64,000 nucleotides of DNA, from the NCBI GenBank assembly GCA_947497475.1, contig CANMGS010000002.1:558001-622000 (forward strand), written 5' to 3'. Shown here piece by piece: positions 1 to 8,204 of this stretch (position 1 is the first letter of the stretch; the number at the start of each line of letters is the position of its first letter). Position numbers and translations under genes: made by a program. Source of the DNA: an uncultured Amylibacter sp. Lineage in GTDB: Bacteria > Pseudomonadota > Alphaproteobacteria > Rhodobacterales > Rhodobacteraceae. The notes beneath the pieces are model-generated. The model was not told the DNA's origin, ran no database searches, and worked only from the letters and a program-made list of their open reading frames with translations.

Positions 1-786
1 GAAACGAAACCAGAATCTATTGTGCGTGCAACGATTGATCCTGCTGTTGGGTTGGTTGAATTCCAAGCGCGCGAGATTGCCTTCAAACTTGGTATCGAGC
101 CAGCTTTGACGCAGCATATGGTGCGTACTTTGATGGGCTGTTTCCGGGCATTCCGTGATCGTGATGCGACTATGGTTGAGATTAACCCATTGGTGGTAAC
201 AACGGATAACCGAGTTATCGCTTTGGATGCCAAAATGACATTCGATGATAATGCATTGTTCCGCCATCCACAGATTTCAGAATTGCGCGACAAAAGCCAA
301 GAAGATCCACGTGAAAGCCATGCTGCTGACCGTGGTCTAAGCTATGTAGGTTTGGACGGGAACATTGGCTGTATCGTAAATGGTGCTGGTCTTGCTATGG
401 CGACAATGGATACGATTAAACTTTCTGGTGGTGAGCCAGCAAATTTCTTGGACATTGGTGGTGGTGCTACACCAGAACGTGTTGGTAAAGCGTTCCGTTT
501 GGTGCGTTCTGACGCCAAAGTAGAAGCTATTCTTGTAAATATCTTTGCAGGTATCAACCGCTGTGACTGGGTTGCAGAAGGTGTGGTTCAAGCATTGCGC
601 GATGAGCCAATCGATATCCCTGTAATCGTGCGTTTGTCAGGTACAAACGTTGAAGAAGGTCAAAAAATCCTTGCTGAAAGTGGCTTGCCGATTATCCGTG
701 CATCCACATTGAAAGAAGCGGCTGACCGTGCGGTATCTGCATGGAAAGGCGATAAGGCAAATAAAGTAGAAGTAAAGGCCGTATAA
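1..786 (+). CDS. mtkA: Malate--CoA ligase beta subunit (SucC-like), 5' end cut by window
   Basis: ATP-grasp/CoA-ligase subunit. With MtkB it makes malyl-CoA from malate, CoA and ATP, a step of the serine cycle. The frame is open from base 1, so about 135 N-terminal residues lie outside the window (family about 390-400 aa). Visible: [58 protein letters not shown] and [16 protein letters not shown]. The last two are the conserved C-terminal SucC/MtkA core. The CDNALFR-type stretch and the [11 protein letters not shown] stretch resemble Methylobacterium MtkA more than housekeeping SucC as I remember those families. The following gene starts 1 base after the stop and also looks MtkB-like. The alternative is succinyl-CoA synthetase SucC; the absence of sdh/sucAB around it argues mildly against that. 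Confidence 0.85.
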   Translation, partial: ETKPESIVRATIDPAVGLVEFQAREIAFKLGIEPALTQHMVRTLMGCFRAFRDRDATMVEINPLVVTTDNRVIALDAKMTFDDNALFRHPQISELRDKSQEDPRESHAADRGLSYVGLDGNIGCIVNGAGLAMATMDTIKLSGGEPANFLDIGGGATPERVGKAFRLVRSDAKVEAILVNIFAGINRCDWVAEGVVQALRDEPIDIPVIVRLSGTNVEEGQKILAESGLPIIRASTLKEAADRAVSAWKGDKANKVEVKAV

Positions 787-787
787 G

Positions 788-1666
788 ATGAGCATTTTAA
801 TCAACGATGATACAAAAGTATTGGTTCAAGGTATCACAGGCCGTATGGCACAATTCCATGCTAAAGAGATGATGGATTACGGCACGAATGTTGTGGCTGG
901 CGTGACACCTGGCAAAGGTGGCGAAGTTGTAGAAGGCGTTCCTGTCTTTAACACAGTAAAAGAAGCCGTTGAAGCAACAGGCGCAGAAGCAAGCCTTGTA
1001 TTTGTTCCTCCACCCTTTGCTGCAGATAGCATTATGGAAGCTGCGGACGCTGGTATCAAATACTGTGTGTGTATTACTGACGGTATTCCTGCCCAAGATA
1101 TGATGCGTGTTAAGCGTTATATGAAGCGGTACAAAGCCGAAAACCGCATGGTTCTAACAGGACCAAACTGCGCTGGTACAATTTCACCAGGCAAAGGTTT
1201 CTTAGGCATTATGCCGCCGCATATCTATAAAGAAGGTCCTGTAGGCATTGTTGGTCGTTCAGGTACACTTGGTTATGAAGCTGCATCACAGCTGAAAGAG
1301 CTTGGTATTGGTGTATCTACAAGTGTTGGCATCGGCGGTGACCCCATCAATGGTTCATCTTTTAAGGACATCCTTGAGCTTTTCGAAAATGACCCAAAGA
1401 CAGAAGTCATTGCTTTGATTGGTGAAATTGGCGGGCCACAAGAAGCTGAAGCAGCGGAGTATATTCGCGATCATATGAAGAAACCAGTTGTAGCATACAT
1501 CGCAGGTTTGACTGCACCAAAAGGCCGTACAATGGGCCATGCTGGTGCGATTATTTCTGCATTCGGTGAAAGTGCCAGTGAGAAGGTGGAAATCCTATCT
1601 GCTGCTGGTGTGACCGTTGCTGAACATCCGTCTGTAATTGGTGAGACTATTGCTAGCATAATGTAA
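788..1666 (+). CDS. mtkB: Malate--CoA ligase alpha subunit (SucD-like)
   Basis: Alpha subunit of the malate/succinate-CoA ligase family, 292 aa, full length. The N-terminal CoA-binding Rossmann region has LVQGITGRMAQFHAKEM and GGVTPGKGG-like VAGVTPGKGG. The middle has LTGPNCAGTISPGK. The phospho-histidine loop is GRTMGHAGAIIS (residues about 247-258). The extended IPAQDMMRVKRYMKRY segment is typical of MtkB rather than SucD by my recollection of the families. It follows mtkA with a one-base gap and is followed after 20 bases by a hydroxyacid dehydrogenase with a good ribosome site, so the three are probably one transcript. The neighbouring hydroxypyruvate-reductase-like gene supports the serine-cycle assignment. 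Confidence 0.87.
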   Translation: MSILINDDTKVLVQGITGRMAQFHAKEMMDYGTNVVAGVTPGKGGEVVEGVPVFNTVKEAVEATGAEASLVFVPPPFAADSIMEAADAGIKYCVCITDGIPAQDMMRVKRYMKRYKAENRMVLTGPNCAGTISPGKGFLGIMPPHIYKEGPVGIVGRSGTLGYEAASQLKELGIGVSTSVGIGGDPINGSSFKDILELFENDPKTEVIALIGEIGGPQEAEAAEYIRDHMKKPVVAYIAGLTAPKGRTMGHAGAIISAFGESASEKVEILSAAGVTVAEHPSVIGETIASIM

Positions 1667-1686
1667 TCTAGAAAGGGGATTGGAAC

Positions 1687-2661
1687 ATGTCGAATAAACC
1701 AAAAGTTCTTGTAACATGTCGTTGGCCACGTGCGGTGGAGAAACGTATGGTCGAGAATTATGATGTCACTATGTGTGATGCGCGTGTTCCAATCTCTCAA
1801 TCTGGATTTCGCGAAGCATTTTCGCGTTTCGATGCGATCTTGCCAACTGTGACAGATAAAATCACAGATGAAGCCTTTCAATTAAACAATCCTACAACAA
1901 AAATTGTTGGTAATTTTGGCGTTGGTTATAGCCATATAAACACTGATGCAGCTAAAGCCGCAAATATCATGGTGACAAATACGCCTGATGTTTTATCTGA
2001 TTGTACTGCTGATCTAACCTTGACTTTGATGTTAATGGCTGCGCGCCGTACAGGTGAGGGTGAACGCCAATTACGTCAAGGACAATGGCGTGGATGGCAA
2101 CCAACACATTTGTTGGGTAAGCGTATGACGGGTAAAACACTTGGCATCATCGGTTTTGGCCGTATTGGTCAAGAAGTTGCAAAGCGTGCACATTATGGCT
2201 TTGGTATGAAGGTTGTAATTTATAACCGTTCGCGTGTGAGCCCCGAAATTACAATTAAAACCAATGCCATGCAGGTAGATTCTGTTGAGGAATTACTACA
2301 GCGCTCTGATTTCGTATCGCTACATTGCCCAGGTGGTGATGACAACAAGCATCTTATTGGTAAGCCGCAATTGGATATGATGAAAAATGATGCTTTTTTG
2401 ATCAATACTGCACGCGGTGAAGTGATTGATGAAGCAGCCTTGGTTGATGCGTTGAAGTCAAAAACGATCGCTGGCGCTGGCTTGGATGTTTTTGATGGTG
2501 AGCCAAACATTTCACCAGACTTCTTCGAATGTGAAAATGCTGTTTTGCTACCACATCTTGGAAGTGCAACGACAGAAACACGTGAAGCGATGGGCTTTCG
2601 CGTGCTAGATAATCTATCTGATTTTTTCTCAGGGAAAGAGCCAAAAGATCGTGTTGCGTAA
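1687..2661 (+). CDS. D-2-hydroxyacid dehydrogenase (glyoxylate/hydroxypyruvate reductase type)
   Basis: NAD(P)-dependent D-isomer-specific 2-hydroxyacid dehydrogenase, 324 aa. The NAD-binding Rossmann motif is GIIGFGRIGQEVAKRA (residues about 153-168). The catalytic Arg-Glu-His set is visible as INTARGEVIDE, GLDVFDGEP and LPHLGSATTETR. Such enzymes reduce glyoxylate or hydroxypyruvate. Behind mtkAB this fits the hydroxypyruvate to glycerate step of the serine cycle. ATG start with AGAAAGGGGATT upstream. It is the last gene of the run, closed by a strong hairpin at 2698-2730. Substrate cannot be fixed by sequence; a generic GhrB-like glyoxylate reductase is the alternative. Confidence 0.88.
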   Translation: MSNKPKVLVTCRWPRAVEKRMVENYDVTMCDARVPISQSGFREAFSRFDAILPTVTDKITDEAFQLNNPTTKIVGNFGVGYSHINTDAAKAANIMVTNTPDVLSDCTADLTLTLMLMAARRTGEGERQLRQGQWRGWQPTHLLGKRMTGKTLGIIGFGRIGQEVAKRAHYGFGMKVVIYNRSRVSPEITIKTNAMQVDSVEELLQRSDFVSLHCPGGDDNKHLIGKPQLDMMKNDAFLINTARGEVIDEAALVDALKSKTIAGAGLDVFDGEPNISPDFFECENAVLLPHLGSATTETREAMGFRVLDNLSDFFSGKEPKDRVA

Positions 2662-2697
2662 GAGTATGCTTTTAATACCTGCGTCCTGAGCAGGGTC

Positions 2698-2730
2698 AAA
2701 GGTTGGGTTTTGGTTTCCTACCCAACCTTT
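2698..2730 (+). terminator. Rho-independent terminator after hydroxyacid dehydrogenase
   Basis: Perfect 11-bp inverted repeat AAAGGTTGGGT / ACCCAACCTTT with an 11-nt loop, followed by a T-run (the plus strand continues TTTATTT). It lies between convergent genes and has a T-run on the plus side, so it mainly ends the mtkAB transcript. A smaller CCTGC/GCAGG hairpin sits just before it at 2678-2694. Confidence 0.85.
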
Positions 2731-2731
2731 T

Positions 2732-3781
2732 TTATTTAGCTCGCTGAACCATACCAAATAAGTCACGAGGATCATCTGGGTCCGCAAGCATATCTAATTG
2801 TTGAAAAAGATCAGTTCCTTGCAGCTTGTCTTTGATGTATCGTAATGCTGAAAAGTCTTCGATTGCGAAACCAACGCCATCAAATAATGTGATTTGGCGG
2901 TCATTTGTACGACCTTTCACTTTGCCTGTAATCACTTCCCACATTTCCGTCACGGGAAAATCATCTGGCATTTGCTGAATATCACCTTCAATCCGTGTTT
3001 GTGGTGGGTATTCAACGAAAACATCGGAGCGGCTTAAGATATCTTTATGTAATTCAGTCTTACCTGGGCAGTCACCGCCAATAGCATTTATATGGATGCC
3101 TGCGCCAACCATATTATCTGTTAAGATTGTTGCGTATTGTTTATCAGCAGTACATGTCGTAATGATCTCAGCTCCTTCGATTGCTTCTTGTGGTGACTGG
3201 CAGGCTGTAAGTGTTACGTTCATGCCTGCAAGATTATGCATGGCTTTTTCAGTAGCTGTTTTATCGATGTCATAGAGACGAATATGTTCTATGCCAACAA
3301 TGGCTTTCATACCTAAAGCTTGGAACTCTGACTGTGCTCCATTGCCAATTAAAGCTAATGTTTTAGCGTTTTTAGGTGCCAGATGTTTGGCAACCATTGC
3401 GGATGTTGCCGCGGTACGTAGAGCGGTAAGAACGGTCATTTCAGACAATAGAACTGGGTAGCCCGAAGCGACGTCTGCCAGCAAACCAAAGGCTGTAACT
3501 GTTTGTAACCCTTCTTTTGTATTGCTTGGATGACCGTTCACATACTTAAAGCCGTAAACTTCGCCATCTGAGGTTGGCATTAATTCAATCACACCCTCGG
3601 CAGAATGAGATGCAACACGCGGTGTTTTGTCAAACAATTCCCAACGTCGAAAATCATCCTCTATATACTTTGCCAATTCTTTAAGGGTTGTCTCGATACC
3701 TGTTCTTAAGATCAGCTTCATCATGTTATCGACACTGACGAAGGGTACATAGGCAAGTTTGGATGGTGTTGGGGCTTTCAT
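2732..3781 (-). CDS. ocd: Ornithine cyclodeaminase
   Basis: Converts L-ornithine directly to L-proline and ammonia, NAD-dependent; 349 aa, mu-crystallin/OCD family. The Rossmann motif LALIGNGAQSEFQALGMK is at residues about 141-158. The N-terminal substrate-binding half contains the LTALRTAATSAMVAKHLA helix, and the C-terminal half contains the conserved GGDCPGKTELH region with its catalytic Asp. It lies 12 bases downstream of the arginase gene on the same strand, so the two form an arginine to ornithine to proline pathway. The divergent Lrp regulator is the likely controller. Confidence 0.93.
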   Translation of the reverse strand: MKAPTPSKLAYVPFVSVDNMMKLILRTGIETTLKELAKYIEDDFRRWELFDKTPRVASHSAEGVIELMPTSDGEVYGFKYVNGHPSNTKEGLQTVTAFGLLADVASGYPVLLSEMTVLTALRTAATSAMVAKHLAPKNAKTLALIGNGAQSEFQALGMKAIVGIEHIRLYDIDKTATEKAMHNLAGMNVTLTACQSPQEAIEGAEIITTCTADKQYATILTDNMVGAGIHINAIGGDCPGKTELHKDILSRSDVFVEYPPQTRIEGDIQQMPDDFPVTEMWEVITGKVKGRTNDRQITLFDGVGFAIEDFSALRYIKDKLQGTDLFQQLDMLADPDDPRDLFGMVQRAK

Positions 3782-3793
3782 ATGAAAAGCTTT

Positions 3794-4723
3794 CTAAGAG
3801 TATGATGTTGTATCTCGGTCAAATACACGTCGACCAAGTAAGGAGGCTGTGAGGTCAACCATTAAAGATGCTGTCCGGCCGCGCTCATCAAGAAATGGAT
3901 TGAGTTCGACCAAATCAAGAGATGTAACCAAAGCGCTTTCGTGTAAGATTTCCATTACATGATGGGCTTCGCGGAATGTGGCACCACCTGGCACTGTTGT
4001 TCCGACTGCAGGTGCGATGGATGGGTCAAGGAAATCCACATCAAGGGAAACATGCAACATTCCATTTACAGCCGCTACTTTTTCGAGAAATGTGGTAAGA
4101 GGCCTTGCAATGCCATTTTCATCAATGGAACGCATATCTACTGCGGTTATATCGCTGCCTTTTAAAGTGGCTTTTTCGGCCATATCGACAGATCGTAGGC
4201 CAATCATACAGATGTTTTCTGCAGGTACAGGATTTGTCATTGGTGCGAAATTATCGAACCCGTCTAAACCAGAAATATAACCCATAGGAGTCCCGTGTAG
4301 ATTGCCAGAGTCAGTCGTAAGCGGGGTATGTAAATCGGTGTGCGCATCCAACCACAAAACAAATAGGGGGCGGTCTTGATCAGCTGCATAATCTGCAACG
4401 CCAGCGACAGACCCAAGAGATAGAGAGTGATCTCCACCTAAGAATATAGGAAACCCTTTTGAAACAGCATCTTGTGCATAAAACTTTAATGTTTCGGCCC
4501 ATGCAATTGTTTCTGCTAAAGAGTGCACCAAAGTGTTTGAACATTCAGCTGGTTTTTGTTCAGCTGGAGGAATATTCCCCAGATCTGTAACGCTATGACC
4601 AAGCTCTATAATTGTCTCTGTAATTCGTGCAGTTCTATATGCGTCAGGCCCCATTAAACAACCTTTTCTGTGTTTTCCGCTGTCAACGGGCGCACCGATG
4701 AGAATGCAATGTCTAGAGGTCAT
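3794..4723 (-). CDS. rocF: Arginase
   Basis: Ureohydrolase family, 309 aa; hydrolyses L-arginine to ornithine and urea with a binuclear Mn centre. Metal-ligand motifs are all present: GGDHSLSLGS, WLDAHTDLHTP and SLDVDFLDPSIAPAVGTT. The GTPMGYISG stretch matches arginase rather than agmatinase. The start ATG is preceded by AAAGGA about 10 bases upstream. First gene of a two-gene unit with ornithine cyclodeaminase. The intergenic region to the divergent Lrp-type gene is about 116 bp and should hold both promoters. Confidence 0.94.
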   Translation of the reverse strand: MTSRHCILIGAPVDSGKHRKGCLMGPDAYRTARITETIIELGHSVTDLGNIPPAEQKPAECSNTLVHSLAETIAWAETLKFYAQDAVSKGFPIFLGGDHSLSLGSVAGVADYAADQDRPLFVLWLDAHTDLHTPLTTDSGNLHGTPMGYISGLDGFDNFAPMTNPVPAENICMIGLRSVDMAEKATLKGSDITAVDMRSIDENGIARPLTTFLEKVAAVNGMLHVSLDVDFLDPSIAPAVGTTVPGGATFREAHHVMEILHESALVTSLDLVELNPFLDERGRTASLMVDLTASLLGRRVFDRDTTSYS

Positions 4724-4839
4724 TCATATTGTCCTTTATATCATTCCTTAGAAATTTCACCAAAACGGTATAGAAAACACCCCTCTAATTGTATAAAACG
4801 GTCATAATAATATCGTTTCGAAAAGGATTATTGTTCAAA

Positions 4840-5271
4840 ATGGATATTTATGATCGTAAGATTATTTCTGAACTGAGGCGAGATTCTAGAATTTCATTAT
4901 CCGATTTGGCTAATGTTATTGGTGTTTCTCGTGTCACAGTTCGTACTCGGTTGGAGCGTCTTAAAGAACAAGGTATTATTCTTGGCTTCACTGTAATCCT
5001 GAAAGAAGATACTCAACGCAGTCCTGTTCGAGGGCATATGATGTTATCGATTGAAGGAAGCGGCGCTGATCGTATTAAACGGCAACTCAGCGGTGTACCC
5101 TCTGTTCAGGCTATTCATGCAACAAATGGGAAATGGGATCTGATCGTCGAGTTAGGTACTGAAACATTAGAAGACTTGGACGAAGTTCTGGCGCGTATCA
5201 GACGTATGACTGGCGTAATGTCGAGTGAAACTAATTTGTTGCTAGCAACAAAAATGTCTACGAATAGATAA
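4840..5271 (+). CDS. Lrp/AsnC family transcriptional regulator
   Basis: 143-aa Lrp/AsnC regulator. N-terminal winged helix-turn-helix (LSDLANVIGVSRVTVRTRLERL, residues about 20-41) and C-terminal RAM/ligand-binding domain (PSVQAIHATNGKWDLIVELG). I start at ATG 4840, which gives the usual MDIYDRKII opening and has AAAAGGA about 13 bases upstream; the reading frame extends further up but that part is not family-like. Divergent from the arginase-ornithine cyclodeaminase pair. By analogy with other arginine catabolic loci it probably activates them in response to arginine or ornithine; this is inference. Confidence 0.88.
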   Translation: MDIYDRKIISELRRDSRISLSDLANVIGVSRVTVRTRLERLKEQGIILGFTVILKEDTQRSPVRGHMMLSIEGSGADRIKRQLSGVPSVQAIHATNGKWDLIVELGTETLEDLDEVLARIRRMTGVMSSETNLLLATKMSTNR

Positions 5272-5287
5272 TGCGTAGGGCATTCCA

Positions 5288-5640
5288 TTAGATCACGGCC
5301 TTTTCGATAAGGGGTTCGTTTTTCAGGATGCGACTATAATCAAGTACAGATAAATCGAGTGTACGATATTCACCATATGTTAAAAGCTCTGATACGCCTC
5401 GACCCATTGCAGGGGATTGTTGAAAACCATGACCAGAGTCGCTGTTTAAGAAATAGAAATTTCCAACTTGATCATGATGACCAAGGATCATGTTGTGGCC
5501 CATAGCAAAGCCATCATAATCTACAGCTTGATCGTAATCTGAATGACCACCAGCTTTATAATTATTGGCACCTTCTTGGCGTACATGTATTCTAGATGGA
5601 TCAATTGCCTGAGGCAATTGGCGATCCAGTGCTGTTATTT
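5288..5640 (-). pseudogene. C-terminal remnant of an FAD-dependent (DadA/DAO-type) oxidoreductase
   Basis: Only about 110-120 codons remain. The recognisable part reads GHNMILGHHDQVGNFYFLNS, then GHGFQQSPAMGRGVSELL and ILKNEPLIEKAVI, which is the C-terminal FAD-contact region of glycine/D-amino-acid oxidase-like enzymes (family about 380-450 aa). Extending upstream on the minus strand, a few related codons (LDRQLPQAIDPSR) can still be read to about 5640, then stops appear and nothing similar follows. The N-terminal GxGxxG dinucleotide fold is missing. The piece begins only at a TTG codon with no ribosome site. I interpret it as a decayed gene, once possibly part of the amino-acid catabolic group next to it. 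Confidence 0.75.
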
Positions 5641-5902
5641 TTATGAATGAAGCGTTTATTTAAAATTGTAATGCTTTAAAAATAATTGCATGCGATGAAA
5701 AACATGTGGGTGTGATATATATTCTCATTATATTTTAAATAGTTAACCTTTGGTTTTTAAATAGGTTAAAAAATAAGCATATCTTATCTGTGCTGAGTGA
5801 TTTTAAATCACTTTATTTGTGCTGATCTGTAAAATAAGCATTTGAAGTTTCCTTTTTTTGAAAAGGGATTAGTGCAATTGCCCTGAACAAGGGTATTTTC
5901 TG
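5641..5902. promoter_or_regulatory. Upstream region of nasT with nested repeats
   Basis: AT-rich, no gene seen. Inverted repeat TTAACCT (5743-5749) / AGGTTAA (5763-5769). Then an ordered set: AAAATAAGCAT (5770-5780), TGTGCTGA (5789-5796), the palindrome AGTGATTT-T-AAATCACT (5796-5812), TGTGCTGA again (5818-5825) and AAAATAAGCAT again (5831-5841). Two direct repeats flanking a palindrome suggest protein-binding sites for control of nasT; the binding protein is unknown. Confidence 0.45.
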
Positions 5903-6487
5903 TTGGACGATGAATTGCATATTGTTGTTGTGGCTCCAAATAAAAGCAGAGCTTTTCTTATCGTTGATGGTCTGCGTGATGCTTTTGACTTTAAGGTTAC
6001 CGTGATTGGTGAAACAACTGGGTTAGCGCGAAAACTAAATACGTATAAACCTGATTATATTCTTGTAGATTTAGAAGATCCAACATCTGAAAGCTTTGAT
6101 CAAGTTATTGCCGCTTTGATGCCATCAGAACGGCCTGTGGCGATGTTTATAGATAAGTCTGATGAAACGATGATGCGTGCAGCTATTTATGCAGGCGTTA
6201 GCGCTTATGTTGTAGATGGTTTGCGACAAGATCGTGTGAAACCAATTATGGAGACAGCTATTGCGCGCTTTAAGGCATTTGACAGTATTAAGTCAGAATT
6301 AGCAGCATCAAAAATGGCTTTGGCAGAACGTAAAGTCGTAGATCGCGCTAAAGGTTTGTTAATGGATGCGAAAAAACTGTCTGAGGAAGAGGCATATAAA
6401 TTGCTTCGTAAGACAGCTATGGATCAAGGTAAGCGATTACCTGAAATCGCTGCAGGTTTGGTTTCTACCGCAAGCCTACTATCGTGA
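5903..6487 (+). CDS. nasT: ANTAR-domain antiterminator, NasT type
   Basis: 194 aa. The N-terminal half is a response-regulator-like receiver (IVVVAPNKSRAFLIVDGLRD, YILVDLEDP). The C-terminal half is an ANTAR RNA-binding domain (LAERKVVDRAKGLLMDAKKLSEEEAY, then LLRKTAMDQGKRLPEIA). NasT-type proteins bind paired hexaloop hairpins in nascent leader RNA and prevent termination upstream of nitrate assimilation genes. Here exactly such a leader follows (6649-6716) before the nrt genes. The start is TTG 5903 with AAGGG about 10 bases upstream; CTG 5900 is the only close alternative. No sensor NasS is seen next to it, so the signal-sensing partner must be elsewhere, or the NrtA-like protein may play that part. 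Confidence 0.88.
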   Translation: MDDELHIVVVAPNKSRAFLIVDGLRDAFDFKVTVIGETTGLARKLNTYKPDYILVDLEDPTSESFDQVIAALMPSERPVAMFIDKSDETMMRAAIYAGVSAYVVDGLRQDRVKPIMETAIARFKAFDSIKSELAASKMALAERKVVDRAKGLLMDAKKLSEEEAYKLLRKTAMDQGKRLPEIAAGLVSTASLLS

Positions 6488-6612
6488 TTCCTTTTCACTA
6501 ATTAATGCATTTGTTTTCATCATTAATATAGAAATGGTTGTAAAATGCCCTTTTACTTAGCCATATGAGTGATGCTGCCTAAAGCAAAGGCAATAAATAT
6601 ATGGCATAATAG

Positions 6613-6640
6613 TTGACCTTTTGTGTGCTAAATCTATGCT
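6613..6640 (+). promoter_or_regulatory. Probable sigma70 promoter of the nitrate operon
   Basis: TTGACC (6613-6618), 16-bp spacer, TATGCT (6635-6640). A start near 6646-6648 would put the first ANTAR hairpin right at the 5' end of the RNA. An inverted repeat TGCCT/AGGCA at 6576-6592 just upstream may bind a nitrogen regulator. Position is predicted only from sequence. Confidence 0.45.
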
Positions 6641-6648
6641 TAAAGCAA

Positions 6649-6768
6649 CTGCCGACAATGGCGTCCGCAGCTCTCCGCCCATCGCTAGGGCTCCTTCCAC
6701 CAAGCAATGCCGCTTGATTTAAATGCACCTTCGCGTGTTGCGTAGTTGTGTTTGATCAACAGTTTTTT
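6649..6768 (+). promoter_or_regulatory. ANTAR-target leader RNA (two hexaloop hairpins) before nrtA
   Basis: Hairpin P1, 6649-6670: stem CTGCCGAC / GTCCGCAG (one C-C mismatch) around hexaloop AATGGC. Hairpin P2, 6701-6716: perfect stem CAAGC / GCTTG around hexaloop AATGCC. Both loops have A at position 1 and G at position 4, the recognised signature of ANTAR-binding RNA. A GCCC/GGGC hairpin (6677-6691) sits between them. Downstream, GTTG/CAAC (6745-6760) followed by six T's (6763-6768) may be the terminator that NasT suppresses, though it is weak. P2 bases 6703-6709 can alternatively pair with 6732-6738. Confidence 0.82.
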
Positions 6769-6785
6769 ATTCGGAGATCATACAA

Positions 6786-8126
6786 ATGTTAAAAAAACTA
6801 TTATTCTCAACAATTATATCTGCCACAGCAGCTTTTCCTGCATTGGCAGAACTTTTAGATGTTGAAAAAGACGAACTGAAATTTGGCTTTATTAAGCTGA
6901 CAGATATGGCGCCATTGGCCATTGCTTATGAAAAAGGCTTCTTCGAAGATGAAGGTTTATTTGTAACACTTGAACCGCAAGCGAATTGGAAAGTATTGCT
7001 GGATCGGGTGATTGATGGTGAGTTAGATGGGGCGCATATGTTAGCGGGTCAACCACTTGCAGCAACAATAGGCTACGGAACAAAGGCACATATAGTTACG
7101 CCATTTTCTATGGATTTAAATGGCAATGGGATTACTGTTGCAAACCAAATCTGGGAAGAGATGAAACAATACATCCCTAAAGATGAAGATGGTAAACCTG
7201 TCCACCCGATTTCAGCGTCTGCTTTAAAGCCAGTTGTGGAACGTTACAAAGATGAAGGCAAACCATTCAACATGGGCATGGTATTCCCAGTTTCTACACA
7301 TAATTATGAATTGCGTTATTGGTTAGCTGCTGGTGGTATTCATCCTGGTTTCTACTCTGCTGAAAATACTTCAGGTCAAATTGATGCAGATGTTCTATTG
7401 TCTGTAACACCACCGCCGCAAATGCCAGCAACATTAGAAGCAGGAACAATCCTTGGTTATTGTGTCGGTGAACCATGGAACCAAGCCGCTGTATTCAAAG
7501 GCGTCGGTGTGCCTGTGATTACAGATTATGAAATCTGGAAAGATAATCCTGAAAAAGTGTTCGGTCTGACAAAAGAGTTTACCGAAAAATATCCAAATAC
7601 AACAATAGCTTTGACTAAAGCCCTTATCCGTGCTGCGCAGTGGTTGGATGCTGGCGACAATGCCAATCGCCTAGAGGCTGTAGAAATTTTAAGCCGCTCT
7701 GAATATGTAGGCGCTGATCCAGAAGTAATTGCAGCTTCTATGACGGGAACGTTTGAGTATGAAAAAGGTGATGTTCGCGAGGTCCCAGATTTCAACGTAT
7801 TCTTCCGTTATAATGCAACATACCCATTTTATTCAGATGCAACATGGTATTTGACGCAAATGCGTCGTTGGGGGCAGATCACAGAACCCAAAACCGCTGA
7901 GTGGTACGAGCAGACATCTAAAGACGTATATAAGCCAGGTATCTACTTAAAAGCCGCGCAAATGTTGGTTGATGAAGGTTTGGTCAATGTTAAAGATATT
8001 CCTTTTGATACAGATGGTTACAAGCCTGCAACAGCTGCTTTCATTGATGGTGTTGAGTACGATGGTAAGAAACCTTTGGAGTATCTGAAGGCTTTGGAAA
8101 TCGGTCTGAAAGACGACGCATCTTAA
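6786..8126 (+). CDS. nrtA: Nitrate ABC transporter substrate-binding protein
   Basis: NrtA/CmpA family, 446 aa, with a Sec signal peptide ([21 protein letters not shown], residues 1-21). The core contains [40 protein letters not shown] and [15 protein letters not shown], which are characteristic of periplasmic nitrate/bicarbonate binding proteins. GGAG lies about 9 bases before the ATG. First gene behind the ANTAR leader and first of the nrt-nir-nas run. A very stable stem-loop follows the stop codon. In this context nitrate or nitrite is the ligand; bicarbonate or cyanate is unlikely. Confidence 0.93.
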   Translation: MLKKLLFSTIISATAAFPALAELLDVEKDELKFGFIKLTDMAPLAIAYEKGFFEDEGLFVTLEPQANWKVLLDRVIDGELDGAHMLAGQPLAATIGYGTKAHIVTPFSMDLNGNGITVANQIWEEMKQYIPKDEDGKPVHPISASALKPVVERYKDEGKPFNMGMVFPVSTHNYELRYWLAAGGIHPGFYSAENTSGQIDADVLLSVTPPPQMPATLEAGTILGYCVGEPWNQAAVFKGVGVPVITDYEIWKDNPEKVFGLTKEFTEKYPNTTIALTKALIRAAQWLDAGDNANRLEAVEILSRSEYVGADPEVIAASMTGTFEYEKGDVREVPDFNVFFRYNATYPFYSDATWYLTQMRRWGQITEPKTAEWYEQTSKDVYKPGIYLKAAQMLVDEGLVNVKDIPFDTDGYKPATAAFIDGVEYDGKKPLEYLKALEIGLKDDAS

Positions 8127-8144
8127 TTCTATTTATTGATAATT

Positions 8145-8167
8145 AGCCTGCCCTAGCAGGGCAGGCT
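8145..8167 (+). terminator. Intra-operon stem-loop between nrtA and nrtB
   Basis: Perfect 10-bp stem AGCCTGCCCT / AGGGCAGGCT with a 3-nt loop. No T-run follows, so it is more likely a 3' end stabiliser or partial attenuator than a full terminator. This would keep binding-protein mRNA in excess of permease mRNA, as in other ABC operons. Confidence 0.6.
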
Positions 8168-8204
8168 TCGCAGAACTTTATAAATCCATGAAAGGTTTAG
8201 ACCA

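Noticed and set aside
337-591. Minus-strand frame opposite mtkA
   Set aside because: Shadow of the highly conserved coding strand; no ribosome site or family.
1-1666. Housekeeping succinyl-CoA synthetase sucCD
   Set aside because: The motifs and the following hydroxyacid dehydrogenase fit malate-CoA ligase better, and no sdh/suc genes are next to it. I keep sucCD only as the alternative.
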